64,000 nucleotides of DNA from Agapanthus africanus (lineage: Eukaryota > Streptophyta > Magnoliopsida > Asparagales > Amaryllidaceae). The stretch spans positions 65,221,396-65,285,395 of the forward strand of contig JASDDO010000016.1 of the NCBI GenBank assembly GCA_030015575.1, written 5' to 3'. Shown here piece after piece: positions 46,184-59,268 of this stretch (within the stretch, counting starts at the first letter, position 1; every line of letters starts with the position of its first letter). The notes below the pieces were generated by a model. The model was not told the DNA's origin. It saw nothing but the letters and a program-made list of their open reading frames with translations, and ran no database searches. Made by a program: the position numbers and the translations under genes.

Positions 46184-47260
46184 TGTCACGACCTGAAATA
46201 TTAGCTCGTGACCAGCACTTAAATCACGAAACGTCTAAAGGCGTAACGTAATTCAAGTAAGCTGAAACCCAGAAATCTAAACCTTTTTAAGAAAATAAAA
46301 GAGGTGAAGTTTTGAAATAAAGGTATAATGAAATAATGTTTCTAAAATACATGAATAATGCAAGTAAAATTTGCCAGTTTGAAAACATGTTTCGTCTTTT
46401 TATAAAAATTTGGGCAGCACCTCCTTTGTATATTTTGATCCAAAACCACAAATACATAATAATGTTAAAGGCATCCCCAAGCGGGAGCTAGCACTTCTCT
46501 AAACGGTGGATCACAACCACGCAAGACAGTATATGTAAGTATACGACGCCCAACGGTGAAGTTCACCACAAAAGATAAAGAAATAAGCAAGACATCAAAA
46601 CCACAAGTAGTGGAAAACCCCTCGCTCTATGTCTCGCAACCACAATCGCACTAAGCCTCATTACTTATACAATTTACTAATTTTGATTGATAGAGTTGAC
46701 TAGATACAATATGAAATATAAATACAAGAGGGCGCATGATACAAATGTCCCACCAACCAAAAGCAAAACACCCGAAAGTAGCTATGTGCCAGCGATGCCG
46801 CTACTAATCCGTGCGGTCAACCTGCAAGAACTATGGCACAACGGGGATGAGTTGCCAACCCGTGAGTAGAAAACATATACAAGTAGAAATCGGATAAGCA
46901 ACGACTCCTAGGTCAACTATAACAGAAAGGTAATACTATGATATCTAGGGTGACCGTATCTATATATGTGCCAACAATGTAATCAATACCTATATGTATG
47001 CGGATATACTCCAACAATATAATCAATGTATGTGTATGCATGTGGATCTCGTCCAACCATATAATCAATGTCGGTATGCGTGTAGATCTCGTCCACGTGT
47101 CAACCAATGACACAACAATAACATGCATATAAATATCATAAAAGCATATGCATGGAAGTATGATGATATAAATCAACGTATCCCTCGCGACACATCAAAA
47201 TCATGGAACCTGGGTATCCAGCATCGACACTCGAAAACATCATGTAACCCGTGTCCAGCA
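46184..47260 (-). mobile_element. D: 5' LTR, inner part (to the H insertion)
   Basis: Matches 35972-39255 with I removed. It ends in CAGCA, the left TSD of H at 47256-47260. Confidence 0.9.
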
Positions 47261-49484
47261 TGTAAGTGCACGGCGGCGCCCCGGTCGTCAATCCGACGGC
47301 CAAACGCGGAAACGGTGATAAACTTTAATTTTTGCAGACTTAGGAAACCGGCACCACCGCGCACTAAACCCCGGATCGTGCCATTAAACTAGTCTAAGCT
47401 AATAAGAGGATGGGTTAGAGATGTACCGACTGATCCGAGTCCTCCGGTCTTCATCTCCACTCCGATCTCCTCGCGTGATCTCCGTCCATCTCCTCCTCGT
47501 CGGAAAGGGGCACCACATCGCCTGCATCTTTTACGGGCTCCCACCTCAATATCGAGGCAACTCGGGCGCGAAGCTGGCGAGTCGACGCGTCCAAGATTTG
47601 CTGTAGAATGTAGTGTAGAGTGTATGTCTCACTTTGGGGTTGGTTGCTATAGATGGAGGAATGGTATATAGAAAATTGGTGCTTTCAATTTTCTAGCAAT
47701 GGAATGAGATGAAGAATGATATACACAAAATGAATCACTCTCATTTTTCTTCCTCTCCCCTCAAGTGAAGTGGCCGGCCATGTCTTAAGAGAATGGTGGA
47801 GGAAAAATAAAATCAATCATCATGAAAACAAGAAGGAGAGTAAGTGTAGTAAAAGTAGGAAGGTGACCATAAACAAACATCAACCATACCCTTTTTCACA
47901 TCAAACCCATATCCTCTCAAATCTCATTAAAGCACCATTATGAAAGAAAAACAAAAGATGCTTATCATAATGAATACAAGTGCAAGAAACCCCCTCCTCA
48001 AAAGTTATTTGCACAATTGCAAATAACCCCCTCCATCCGAAAAGTCCGGCCGGGAAAGAACAAAGGAAAACCGGCCGGAACGGAATGCAAACTGGCAACT
48101 CCAGAAAACTGGTCCCGTAATAAATTACAGGAAAACCCCGATACTGTGCATACACACCCGCATCTGTATTCCGACCGGATACAAATGCAAAGAGACAAAA
48201 TCTACACTGTACTATACTAGGATCCGGCTTAAACGAAAGCCGGCTAGTAATATCCGTTCGATCCTGATCCGTGCAATACCGCACGTATCTGATCGAACCC
48301 TGCCATATAACCATACGGCCACTAGTACAAACTGTCCGATCCTGATCCGTGCAATACCGCACGTATCTGATCGGACCCTGCCATATCTCCATACGGCCTC
48401 TACAGCGTTTCTCCCGAAAGCTTGAGTAACTGAAAGTGTGGTGGACTCTAAAGATTCGTCAATACTATGGCTGTGGATTTAACCACTAGCACATCAGAGG
48501 TATAAGCCAATACGTAACGGGCCACCAGCTATTGACTAAAAGGGACGTCGATGAGTGAACTCATCCTGACACCCTACTGAGCCTGTCAGTGACAATATCC
48601 GTACAGTCCGGTCCGTTCATCTACGAGCATCGCATGTCGGGCCTAGGGGGTTGGTAAAAGTCAGACCCCCAAAAGCGGTACAAGTCATATCGGAGTGTAG
48701 CCCAGAACACCCTGAGATACTCCTGGAATACCCACCAGTAAATCTCCTGCCTTGGCCAAGGTCTTCGTGTAATGGCTCTCCTAGACACAGCGCGACCTCA
48801 CCCCCAATACCGGGAGAGACGAACCCCTGAAGATCCGCTCACTGCCTCCATATGGCTCGGGACTGTACCCAACTAAAACCTGTTTGCACGACTCCTTTGA
48901 GCCGTGGTAGGGTAGTAATCAAAGTACAGTGGGAACTCACACGAGACAAATGACAATCCCCAGGTCGATGAACTAACCTGTACACATGTCACCAGGGAAC
49001 TGCTATCTGACGTCAGGTATAAGACCAACTGGCATGTTCCCGGCGAGTCTTGTCCGGTGTACTCATAACCCAATGAGCACCTGTATACATCTTAGGTGAA
49101 CCAACTGACACCAGTGGCTTGTGAGACCGGCCACCGCCCCTCGTCGGGGTCTCGACTGTATATACTAGTCTACTCTGGAGTTTCGAAGCCCTGTCTCGAA
49201 ACTCCTACGACTAGGGACCTTTTAAGGATGTGCTTATAGACTACCAGCTCCCACGTATATGATCGCCCTCATACTGCCGGTAGTCAAGCAAGAATCCTAG
49301 GGGCTCTATCAATGTGCAATAGCGACCTATCAGGTCACCTAAAGCAGTACACGATGATAAAGGTAAACCAGATAGCAAACTATCATCTCGAGTAAGACTG
49401 TTCTACCGGGATAGGTCCTCCCTCAATCATTGCAATCACGTGCCTGTGATCCAATAATTGACTCTGAGGGCACTATCTCCAACA
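47261..49484 (-). mobile_element. H: 3' LTR
   Basis: 2224 bp, ending CTCCAACA, then the polypurine complement ATCTCCCACTTGC (49485-49497). It contains a local repeat: CGATCCTGATCCGTGCAATA occurs at about 48269 and again at about 48338. Confidence 0.92.
48265..48405. repeat. H: ~69-bp tandem duplication in the LTR
   Basis: A unit running from GATCCTGATCCGTGC to CCATACGGCC occurs twice in tandem. The same two copies are in the other LTR at about 56172-56312, so the duplication predates insertion. C's LTR has one copy of the comparable segment. Confidence 0.8.
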
Positions 49485-52000
49485 ATCTCCCACTTGCACT
49501 CAAGGCTAATTATTGCGATGTCGCATACTCACAGCCTGTGTGATACCGAACATCCAACTCCCCTACTAGTCAGTCTCACAAAATCTGTTTGTGAAACTAT
49601 TGCGTTCGAGGAATAGCCTCAGTGAGTGGATCCGCCTAGAAGTTTCTTTCTATGTCTCTCTATATCTCAAGTTCGCGGAGAAAGCCATCTCCCGAAATGA
49701 GCAATACCTGTCTTAGAATGTCTGGATGTCTGATGGGACCTAGCTCATAAATGAACTCCAAATCCAAACTTCTTCGACTGTATCGTCAACTGAATTTAAT
49801 CAGTATCCTGTGCCATGCCTCCCTCAGTATTGCCATGGACCACCTGTCCAAAATACTGCCCCTCGTCAGAAGGAAAACTATAACTCTGACGACCTCCTTG
49901 TCGTCCAGGTCACCTTGGAAGCCTGGAATGATAACTGTTTCCCGAATGGGGCTTTCGTTATCATTTCCCTAGAACAGCCACTTATGTTCTAAAACTGCTT
50001 CCGACTGTTTCTCCAGGATTGGATCAATGTCAACTTATTGCATCTAGTGCAAGAACAACATCTGGTGTGGTACTTGACATCTCATGATTGACTCAATTGC
50101 CTAAGCAAGTGACCTGCCAATCATGCGTATCCCTCTCCCCTTTAGTCTGTAAGACACCTTTAGAGAGGGTGACTCCATTACCTGCAGGTACACTACCGTG
50201 CCAGGAGTCGTCCATTCTAAATACTCTTAGAATGCTGTCAAAGTACCCTGATTGGGAAACCACCCAAATCTAGATCTAAAACTATAGATCTAGTAACCAG
50301 TATGTCTGATATAATGTCCAAGTCCCATGTGGAGAAACCACTGTGTGACGACCAAAGTATAACCGATCGTAGTATAGGAATATCACTTCCTACTACCTTC
50401 TCAACAGATCCATCCCCTATTCTGATGACGTCAAACCTATGACTGTCACATCAGAAATAGATGATCTATCTCCGCTACATCTGCTTTAGTCTATAAATAG
50501 ACATAAGCCTGATGTCCACCAATGCTTCCGCTGCTCCCACTGACTACGACAACCCTCTGGCAGAGTCATATAGACGTGCACTTCTAAAGCAAGTTTAGAA
50601 CGACGCTATACTCATCCTCCTGCCGGGTCTCGCAGCCTGAAACAACAACAATGGCAAGTGTGGGTAAACAAGAACTTCCCTGTCACCGTCCTTGAGGCTA
50701 CCGGAGTACCTCTCGGGTGCCTGAAGTTACCCACCTTATCTGCGGAGTGGCCAATGGAATGTCAAATCAGATTGAATCTTTAGGTTCCTTATCAAATCTT
50801 CAGTAATCGTTTGCGGTTCTAGAATCACTTCAAGTTCTACCATACTCCCACTGCTGTTTTTGAAAAAATCCATTTTTAATAAAACTGTGGCGAGTCTTGA
50901 ACAATATTTCTATTGATCTCCCAGATGGTAGAAATTAAACCCTCGTCATAGCCTGGGTCAACCCACAAACAGCCATTACAGAAACGTGCCTTGAGTTATC
51001 CAGAGTCTGGTTTTAATCATAAGCCGGACAACTCCCCGTACCTTAACAATGTTAAGATATGAACTGTACTATATCCAATATAGAACCAGAGGCACTGATT
51101 TAATTTAACCAGATTCAAATCATGCAGCTGTCTCCAGTGCATGTCAACTAAATGGAGAGAGGCCGATCAGCGTAACTCAACTTAGGAATGCTTCCAATTA
51201 TGAGTAACCTGAAAGAGAAGCAATTTCTCTTTATCATTACTATCAACTGAATACCATACACAAGTATCTACATCTTCGATCACTTTGAAGAATCCCGATA
51301 CTTGCTACACCTGGTTCTCTACTCTATTCAAATACCTATAACTCCTCAAAACTTAGACCCTGTGTTTCTACGAAACACATGTCTAAGAACTAGAGAAGTT
51401 AAAAGTAAACAGAATATAGTAAGAGGACCAACCCCTCTGTCCTAATGGACACTGGACAACATACAATACTCTGTATAAGTCCGCTGAGTCTAACAACTCT
51501 TTCTCTGTGTGTCGTAGGTTGAAAACTGTACTTATGGTTAAGAAGAATTACACCGCTGTTTAATGCTCCTTACCTAACCATCCACTGATATAGGTAAATG
51601 TCATCGACATAATATCAAAAGGTATATCTCACTCTATGAAAATAGACGTACAGATATATCAATTTGAAATTGGTGCACAACAGCGGATATTCAAAACCAA
51701 ATATTTGCCGACCGGCAAACAGCCCAGATGATCTCCTCAAATATCACCGATTACAACGAATCCCGATATAATGAGGATGATCACCCTATTCCCAATAACT
51801 TACTCCCACTCATCATCTGTAAAACCATACAGATGTGAGAATCAAACCTGGTAAATACACACCCTGGAGCAAGTGTCTAATCGGGAAATCAGTTTTCTTT
51901 TAACAGTACACGGTTGAATTAAAACATTGAAATGTTTCGATGGGGTATCCTGGTATTCCTAGCAATGCCTCTACCATTATCCAGATTCACAACTATATCC
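49485..52000 (-). pseudogene. H: decayed copia pol remnant
   Basis: Counterpart of C 15790-18100 throughout. No frame over 80 residues with a recognisable domain survives. Identification rests on alignment with C and its order relative to the polypurine tract. H carries about 180 bp near 51530-51730 that C lacks. Confidence 0.65.
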
Positions 52001-52023
52001 GTATAATTCTTTTCCACCTCTCC

Positions 52024-52625
52024 AAATCCCTTTATATGTCTTTAGTCATTACCTTCTGCACACCCCTTAGGTCAAATGGTTTTCTTCCTTCCCTACCGTT
52101 CGGCACCAGCCTATGGTTTGGAAGAAGACTATCCAATAAGCATAATGGGTGTACTATCCTAATCCTAGGAGCACTCGCAATGCGAGAGAAGGTGAAGATA
52201 AAAGACAACCGAATAAACCTTATTCCTATTTCTCCTGGACCAGAATCCATCCCCGAACTGGAACAAGTTCCTTTCGAGTTCGTATATAACCATACGATGG
52301 AGTATCCAAAAAAAATAGGATCTTCATAGTGATACGGAGTGTCCTGGAGAAATACAAAGGTGATTTAGGATTGGCGAAGAAATACTTGGTTTGGTCGTGA
52401 ATAGCAGTCGCAATTTACTTTGCCCTCTTACTAATCCCTTGCTTTGTCTGAACTTAATACCTTCTGTACACCGTTTAGGCTAACTGGTTTTCTTCATTCC
52501 CTACCGGTCGGCACCAGCCTATGGTTTGGAAGAAGACTATCCAATTTGCGTAATAGGTGTACTACTCCTAAACCAAGGAGTACTCGCAACCTGAGAGAGG
52601 GTGAAAAGAAAAGACAACTGAATAA
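52024..52625. repeat. H: two-copy ~200-bp direct duplication
   Basis: Same pair as in C (18110-18625), at about 52024-52215 and 52433-52625, each ending AAAGACAAC(C/T)GAATAA. Confidence 0.8.
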
Positions 52626-52865
52626 TCCTATCCGTTTTCTCCAGAACCAGAAACCATCCTCGAATTCCTTCGAGTTCGTATCTAACCATACGATGGTTTT
52701 GTCCAATGGAAGTGGACGTTCGTAGTAATACGGGGTGTCCTGGAGAAAAGGGGTAAAAGTAGGAGTGGCAATGAGGTTTGCAACTCTGACAATCCAAAAG
52801 CCAGTGTTAAGAAGGTTTGGTCAACTTGGTCACTGAGTCATAGTCTACGGTCGGGTCAATGGTCG

Positions 52866-52893
52866 CTGCCAGAGAGAGAGAGAGAAAAGAAAC
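52866..52893 (-). promoter_or_regulatory. H: polypyrimidine tract and CAG, candidate 3' splice site
   Basis: The minus strand reads a TTTTCTCTCTCTCTCTCTGG run and CAG, then CGACC, as in A, C and G. Confidence 0.55.
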
Positions 52894-53167
52894 ACTCAGC
52901 GTGCACTCTAACCTAGATCAGAATGGTTACCAATTTATCTAATCTGGAAACCTCCCACTGTACCTCAAATTCTCCTCCAAACCTGAAAGAAGAATTAGTC
53001 GGGGTCACCCGAGGAGTAAACCAACTCATCAGTGGGAATCGGGATCCAACTATCACTGCATGATAACGTGACGGAATCCGCTCACGATGTCACACTCCAG
53101 AAGTTATGCGCATATCTGGCAAGTCTCAGTACTTTTGAAACTCCCGATGTGAGTTTTACCCCATGCT

Positions 53168-53378
53168 CTTATGACCTTGACTTTGGCCAACATATCATAA
53201 GTCACATGTCAAGTTCTACCCGTCATTCTCCAGGTTAATTTGAACCCACCCGTACATACCCTTGACTTTGGCCAAAATGGCAGTACGACTGTCCCAAACC
53301 AACGCATCTATCTATGCTGCATATGAATACCCCAATAGCTACCAATCACTGTGCCTTGACTTTGGCCAACATACACAG
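53168..53378 (-). repeat. H: three leader stem-loops with shared loop motif
   Basis: Stem 1 is CTTATGA/TCATAAG (53168-53174 with 53195-53201). Stem 2 is CGTAC/GTACG (53251-53255 with 53283-53287). Stem 3 is CTGTG/CACAG (53349-53353 with 53374-53378). All three loops read CTTGACTTTGGCCAA on the plus strand and include the self-complementary TTGGCCAA on the RNA-sense strand. Stem 3 differs from C's CTATG/CATAG by a paired change. Confidence 0.8.
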
Positions 53379-53519
53379 CTTGAATACTACTGACTACCCA
53401 TATGAAACGACGGAGGGCTACGAATGGTTTCTGGCGAAAACCTTTAACGTAATGAACTTGATATCGTTGAAGGAACGGATAGCTTTTTAGAAAATATAGT
53501 GACGAAAACCTTTACTAAA

Positions 53520-53745
53520 GAGGTCACTCCCGGTGAAGGGATCTCGGCTCTTTCCCTGTAGAATGGGGTGCAGGATATCCCAAATGAATACCACGATGCA
53601 AAGCAAAAGTAATCGGCTATAGTGAAGTTAATGCCCTGACGCAAACTTCTGTCCAAGGGGTCACTCCCGGTGAAGGGATCTCGGCCCTTGCCTCGTCGAC
53701 TGAGGAGCAGGATATTCCAAATGAATACCACGATGCAAAACAAAA
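53520..53745. repeat. H: tandem-duplicated leader module
   Basis: Same pair as in C at 19515-19732, with copies at about 53520-53600 and 53659-53745. Confidence 0.8.
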
Positions 53746-53909
53746 GTGAACGTCCTTGCAATAACAGCCTTTTGAAAAGTGTTCCAACAACATCAGATTA
53801 GGTTTGTTTAACTTGTATTGATCTGAATCAATGCAGTCCCATCAATTGATCACATCACAAAGAACGAAAATATACTGACGTACGTATATGCCATCCGCAT
53901 TCGCCACTG

Positions 53910-53971
53910 GGTCCCGTCATCACCCGTTAGGTTAGCTAACTAACGGCAGAGCGGGGACTGGACTAGCGCGG
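53910..53971 (-). promoter_or_regulatory. H: copy of the conserved leader block
   Basis: Nearly identical to 19896-19958 (C) and 27792-27853 (A). Confidence 0.6.
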
Positions 53972-54918
53972 ATGAAAAACATATACAACATCTACTAATA
54001 TATATACCAATATATAGTATTTCGCTCAAAGCGTGAATAAAATGCAACATCACAGAAATGTACAGCATCACAGAACAATACAGATATCTGGGATCCCCGG
54101 GTTTCACAGAGCCACTACTGAAACCCGACGTTCCCCTGGTCGCGTGGATAGCCTGTGCAATGAAATCCTAGACCCCTACGGGCGCGGCAAGTTACCCGCC
54201 AAAACCTGAAGCGAGGCAGCCCCCTTCAGCGCCGTGAATGGACCACCCAGTACTTCACGGAATCCGGTAACTTGGGCACCCCTCCTGGGTCAACCTGTAC
54301 CCCCTACGAGTGCGGCGAATAGCCCGCCAATCCTAGAGTGAAGCCCCCTCCGTCCCAATGCCATGAGATGCGGGCTTGTTGCCCTCCAGAACCCGGCTAT
54401 CCGTGCACCCCTCCGCGGGGTAATCCTAGTACAGAAAGTAAAAATATACATACAACGGGTACATCGACCGCAACCAGGTCGTGCCCCAAAAGAATAATAC
54501 AAACTGGCAGTGACGGCAGTCCACAAGTCGGACGCTCGCCCCGCAATATCAAATGTACATAATACAACAAAACTGTACTAGCATTGCATCCAGGCTATCC
54601 CCCACGACCGATCCGCAACATCACAGCATAAACATAGAACATCAACTTGAAGGTCACGTTCGCAAATCCGTCTATCCGGGCTATAGCAGTTAGACCGGAT
54701 TTACCGATCAAGTGACATTCACGGTTGCAGATATAATGTAAATACTGTGAAAAATGTGTTTAAAATTTTCCGATTGACCAAAAATTAACAAGTGGGCCCC
54801 CAATCAAAACTGTAGCACTCACAGAAAACCTGGGCCCAATTTTAATATTCCAAAACACCCAAAATAAGCCCATAAGCCCACTGGAGAAAAATGATATGGT
54901 GACGTCACCAATGTGCGG

Positions 54919-54957
54919 CGGAACCGCGGCCCAAGGGGGGGTTTGGCCACGGTTCCG
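54919..54957. repeat. H: GC-rich hairpin in the leader
   Basis: CGGAACCGCGGCC (54919-54931) pairs with GGCCACGGTTCCG (54945-54957) with one mismatch. Its place and type correspond to C's hairpin at 20900-20946. Confidence 0.8.
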
Positions 54958-55160
54958 TGCTCTGTTGGTCGACTGAACGTATCGAATTTTTCCAGTAGTC
55001 TTATAACTCCCTGCACATCATTCTGAGACCACCTGAAAAAATTTTCGACACCAAAAAATCTTAACAGAAAACTGATGTGAACACAAATTGGGTTTTCGGG
55101 ATTTTGGTCGATCGGAACTGAAAAACACATCAAACGAAGCTAGACGAAGTTAATGGCCTG

Positions 55161-55172
55161 GCTCTGATACCA
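55161..55172 (-). other. H: primer binding site (initiator tRNA-Met)
   Basis: The minus strand reads TGGTATCAGAGC, next to the 5' LTR at 55174. Confidence 0.92.
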
Positions 55173-55173
55173 C

Positions 55174-57396
55174 TGTAAGTGTACGGCGGCGCCCCGGTCG
55201 TCAATCCGACGGCCAAACGCGGAAACGGTGATAAACTTTAATTTTTGCGGACTTAGCAAACCGGCACCACCGCGCACTAAACCCCGGATCGTGCCATTAA
55301 ACTAGTCTAAGCTAACAAGAGGATGGGTTAGAGATGTACCGACTGATCCGAGTCCTCCGGTCTTCATCTCCACTCCGATCTCCTCGCGTGATCTCCGTCC
55401 ATCTCCTCCTCGTCGGAAAGGGGCACCACATCGCCTGCATCTTTTACGGGCTCCCACCTCAATACTGAGGCAACTCGGGCACGAAGCTGGCGAGTCGACG
55501 CGTCCAAGATTTGCTGTAGAATGTAGTGTAGAGTGTATGTCTCACTTTGGGGTTGGTTGCCATAGATGGAGGAATGGTATATAGAAAATTGGTGCTTTCA
55601 ATTTTCTAGCAATGGAATGAGATGAAGAATGATATACACAAAATGAATCACTCTCATTTTTCTTCCTCTCCCCTCAAGTGAAGTGGCCGGCCATGTCTTA
55701 AGAGAATGGTGGAGGAAAAATAAAATCAACCATCATGAAAACAAGAAAGAGAGTAAGTGTAGTAAAAGTAGGAAGGTGACCATAAACAAACATCAACCAT
55801 ACCCTTTTTCACATCAAACCCATATCCTCTCAAATCTCATTAAAGCACCATTGTGAAAGAAAAACAAAAGATGCTTATCATAATGAATACAAGTGCAAGA
55901 AACCCCCTCATCAAAAGTTATTTGCACAATTGCAAATAACCCCCTCCATCGGAAAAGTCCGGCCGGGAAAGAACAAAGGAAAACCGGCCGGAACGGAATG
56001 CAAACTGGCAACTCCAAAAACTGGTCCCGTAATAAATTACAGGAAAACCCCGATACTGTGCATACACACCCGCATCTGTATTCCGTCCGGATACAAATGC
56101 AAAGAGACAAAATCTACACTGTACTATACTAGGATCCGGCTTAAACCAAAGCCGGCTAGTAATATCCGTTCGATCCTGATCCGTGCAATACCGCACGTAT
56201 CTGATCGAACCCTGCCATATAACCATACGGCCACTAGTACAAACTGTCCGATCCTGATCCGTGCAATACCGCACGTATCTGATCGGACCCTGCCATATCT
56301 CCATACGGCCTCTACAGCGTTTCGCCCGAAAGCTTGAGTAACTGAAAGTGTGGTGGACTCTAAAGACTCGTCAATACTATGGCTGTGGATTTAACCACTA
56401 GCACATCAGAGGTATAAGCCAATACGTAACGGGCCACCAGCTATTGACTAAAAGGGACGTCGATGAGTGAACTCATCCTGACACCCTACTGAGCCTGTCA
56501 GTGACAATATCCGTACAGTCCGGTCCGTTCGTCTACGAGCATCGCATGTCGGGCCTAGGGGGTTGGTAAAAGTCAGACCCCCAAAAGCGGTTCAAGTCGT
56601 GTCGGAGTGTAGCCCAGAACACCCTGAGATACTACTGGAATACCTACCAGTAAATCTCCTGCCTTGGCCAAGGTCTTCGTGTAATGGCTCTCCTAGACAC
56701 AGCGCGACCTCACCCCTAATACCGGGAGAGACGAACCCCTGAAGATCCGCTCACTGCCTCCATGTGGCTCGGGACTGTACCCAACTAAAACCTGTTTGCA
56801 CGACTCCTTTGAGCCGTGGTAGGGTAGTAATCAAAGTACAGTGGGAACTCACACGAGACAAATGACGATCCCCAGGTCGATGAACTAACCTGTACACATG
56901 TCACCAGGGAACTGCTATCTGACGTCAGGTATAAGACCAACTAGCATGTTCCCGGCGAGTCCTGTCCGATGTACTCATAACCCAATGAGCACCTGTATAC
57001 ATCTTAGGTGAACCAACTAACACCAGTGGCTTGTGAGACCAGCCACCGCCCCTCGTCGGGGTCTCGACTGTATATACTAGTCTACTCTGGAGTTTCGATG
57101 CCCTGTCTCGAAATTCCTACGACTAGGGACCTTTTAAGGATGTGCTTATAGACTACCAGCTCCCACGTATATGATCGCCCTCATACTGCCGGTAGTCAAG
57201 CAAGAATCCTAGGGGCTCTATCAACGTGCAATAGCGACCTATCAGGTCACCTAAAGCAGTACACGATGATAAAGGTAAACCAGATAGCAAACTATCATCT
57301 CGAGTAAGACTGTTCTACCGGGATAGGTCCTCCCTCAATCATTGCAATCACGTGCCTGTGATCCAATAATTGACTCTGAGGGTACTATCTCCAACA
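55174..57396 (-). mobile_element. H: 5' LTR
   Basis: 2223 bp matching 47261-49484, followed by the right TSD CAGCA at 57397-57401. A TATATACC-like run near 55576 on the minus strand may be its TATA box. Confidence 0.92.
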
Positions 57397-57401
57397 CAGC
57401 A
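57397..57401. repeat. Target-site duplication of H, right copy (CAGCA)
   Basis: Pairs with 47256-47260. D's other LTR has a single CAGCA in this context near 39263. Confidence 0.95.
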
Positions 57402-59268
57402 TCGACAGGTAAATCCTCAAATCTCGGGCTCCGTCAGTCTGGATCGCCCTACGGGCTCCGTCAGTCCGGATCGGCCCATATCATCTCTCGACTCCGGTCG
57501 GTATCCTCCGGATATCCGCCGAGCCCAAATACTATCACCGGCAGGTAGTGGTCCCTCTGTCAGGCTCATCGTCATCCCCACGAAATCTCTCTCTCGTCCA
57601 GGGGTACCATACCGGGTCCACCATGAACCTGCAAACGGATCATCCGCCTCCTCAAATCGGATTTCACATGTCACACGTCTCAGAACCGAGAAAATGCATG
57701 GTGGACGCACTGAAACATCATATCAAGAAAAACCGGGTTTTTAAAACATTACATGCTTTCTTTTGAAATAGCCACGGTTCTCAAATCCAAAAATCTCAAG
57801 AAAACAGCATATCTCAATGAGTAAAAGCGTAAAGCATGATGTATGCGACATATAACAGAAATGTAAGCATATCCATATATCATGCAACATGGAACAGTAA
57901 TATGCACATATCGAGGGAAAACCACTCTTTTAAATGAGTCCAGTTTTAAAATATATCATGCGCCCAAATCTCCAAAATCGAATGCAATACCGTATAAAGG
58001 TGCATATGTGTATATACGCAAGTTTGGACGTACGAATGTGTATGTCCGCAAGTATGGTGTACAATATGTATGTACGCAAGTATGGTGTACAATATGTATG
58101 TACGCAAGTATGGTGTACAATATGTATGTACGCAAGTATGGTGTACGATATGTATGTACGCAAGTACGGTGTACAATATGTATGTCATGATGCAACAACC
58201 CTACTGTGTAGTGACATGGCAATTATCGATGATGAAGTGTGTGAGACGGCAAATCTGTGTATGTGTAAGATACGCATCATCGATAATGGTGTAAGTGTAC
58301 TAGCACAGGTATAAGTAATGCAATGCGAATAACATGAATGCATCATAAGGTAAATCGTCAGCTAAAAGCTATAAGGTATACATATCTAACATGATCAAGT
58401 CGGTGAATCTATCAATCGGCATCCATCCTAACAACATCGCGTACGGTATAATCCATCGTACGGTAACCTCTAGTCAAGGGTAAGGATCAATCATCAAGTC
58501 AAACTCATCACGCACGGAAAATCATCGTACGGCGGCATTAAGCTATCAGGGATCCTATCAACCTATAAGACGAGGAAGGTACGGACCTAACGTCGCGTAC
58601 GGCTAACACTCATGATTCACAACACATATAAATATCTCTATATACCTATGTCCCAGGTCACATCCACAATAATCTCATATCAGGGGACCAGCAAGGTATA
58701 AATCATCTCAAACGACTCGCATCCGTAAACCAACATATAATCAAATCACATATTAAATCGTATTCTCTTTTTATCGCATTTATATCTCTCATCAAGTCAA
58801 TTTAACAAATACATTCTACCTTTACTATAAGCATAAGTATATAATCTCACATACACACCCAAACCATACCAAACAGTTTTTGAAAGATGCGAATCGTAGT
58901 TTTGAAAATAGGGGCTACGGTGTTTTTAAAGAAAAAGATATCATTTGAAAATCTGTAACGTCCCTCAAGGTATCTATTTAAAAGATGCATACGATTCTTT
59001 AGTTTGGAAATAGGTATGGTTCGGATGACATATCTACGCGGGCTATCTAGTCCTATACTACCCTAAACGGCAATATCATCAAATATCATTCTCAAATTCC
59101 GTCATCACATACTAGTCGTATCAACACTTCTAACTATCCTTTGTTTCGAATATGGTTCTATAACTACCTTTTTACTCTATCTATAGTCTTCTATTAAAGG
59201 TTTCATTAATCATAATCTATATATATAAATCGGTTTCCATCAAAGTTTGCGGGGGTGCTATACGCCAT
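57402..59268 (-). mobile_element. D: 5' LTR, second part, ending at F
   Basis: Continues D's 5' LTR after H and follows 39264-41022 of the other LTR. It breaks off in GCGGGGGTGCTATACGCCAT, inside the conserved block, where F starts. About 1.7 kb of LTR should lie beyond F, outside the window. Confidence 0.88.
58017..58187. repeat. 28-bp minisatellite, about 6 units, in D's 5' LTR
   Basis: Six head-to-tail units of CGCAAGTATGGTGTAC... type, against three in the 3' LTR at 39856-39935. The overlapping Tyr/Val-rich open frames on both strands are by-products of the repeat. Confidence 0.9.

Larger units (their letters stand above)
47261..57396 (-). mobile_element. H: complete Angela-like copia element, coding-poor
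   Basis: A 10136-bp minus-strand element with LTRs of 2224 bp (47261-49484) and 2223 bp (55174-57396), TSD CAGCA on both sides, primer site and polypurine tract. The LTRs differ at about 38 positions (about 1.7%). The interior (5689 bp) aligns with C along its length: decayed pol, the two-copy duplication, a candidate splice site, three stem-loops, a duplicated module and a conserved block. It lacks any long gag or pol frame, and breaks are too many to count. LTR sequences differ clearly from C in the outer half, so it is a separate family that has kept the same plan. Confidence 0.92.
35972..59268 (-). mobile_element. D: second LARD-like element, minus strand, with nested insertions
   Basis: D has the same plan as B. 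Its 3' LTR is 35972-42727 (about 4.54 kb once solo LTR I is removed), the internal domain is 42728-46183 (3456 bp), and the 5' LTR starts at 46184. The LTR start TGTCACGAC on the plus strand is the complement of the GTGACA end in B. The 5' LTR is split by H and stops at F. The LTRs differ by about 4% by eye, older than B, C and H, in agreement with the nesting. No intact gene was found. It probably belongs to the same superfamily as B but is clearly diverged. Confidence 0.87.

Noticed and set aside
57930-58222. Several Tyr/Val/His-rich frames on both strands, and a CRISPR-like look
   Set aside because: They are translations of a 28-bp head-to-tail minisatellite. There are no unique spacers.
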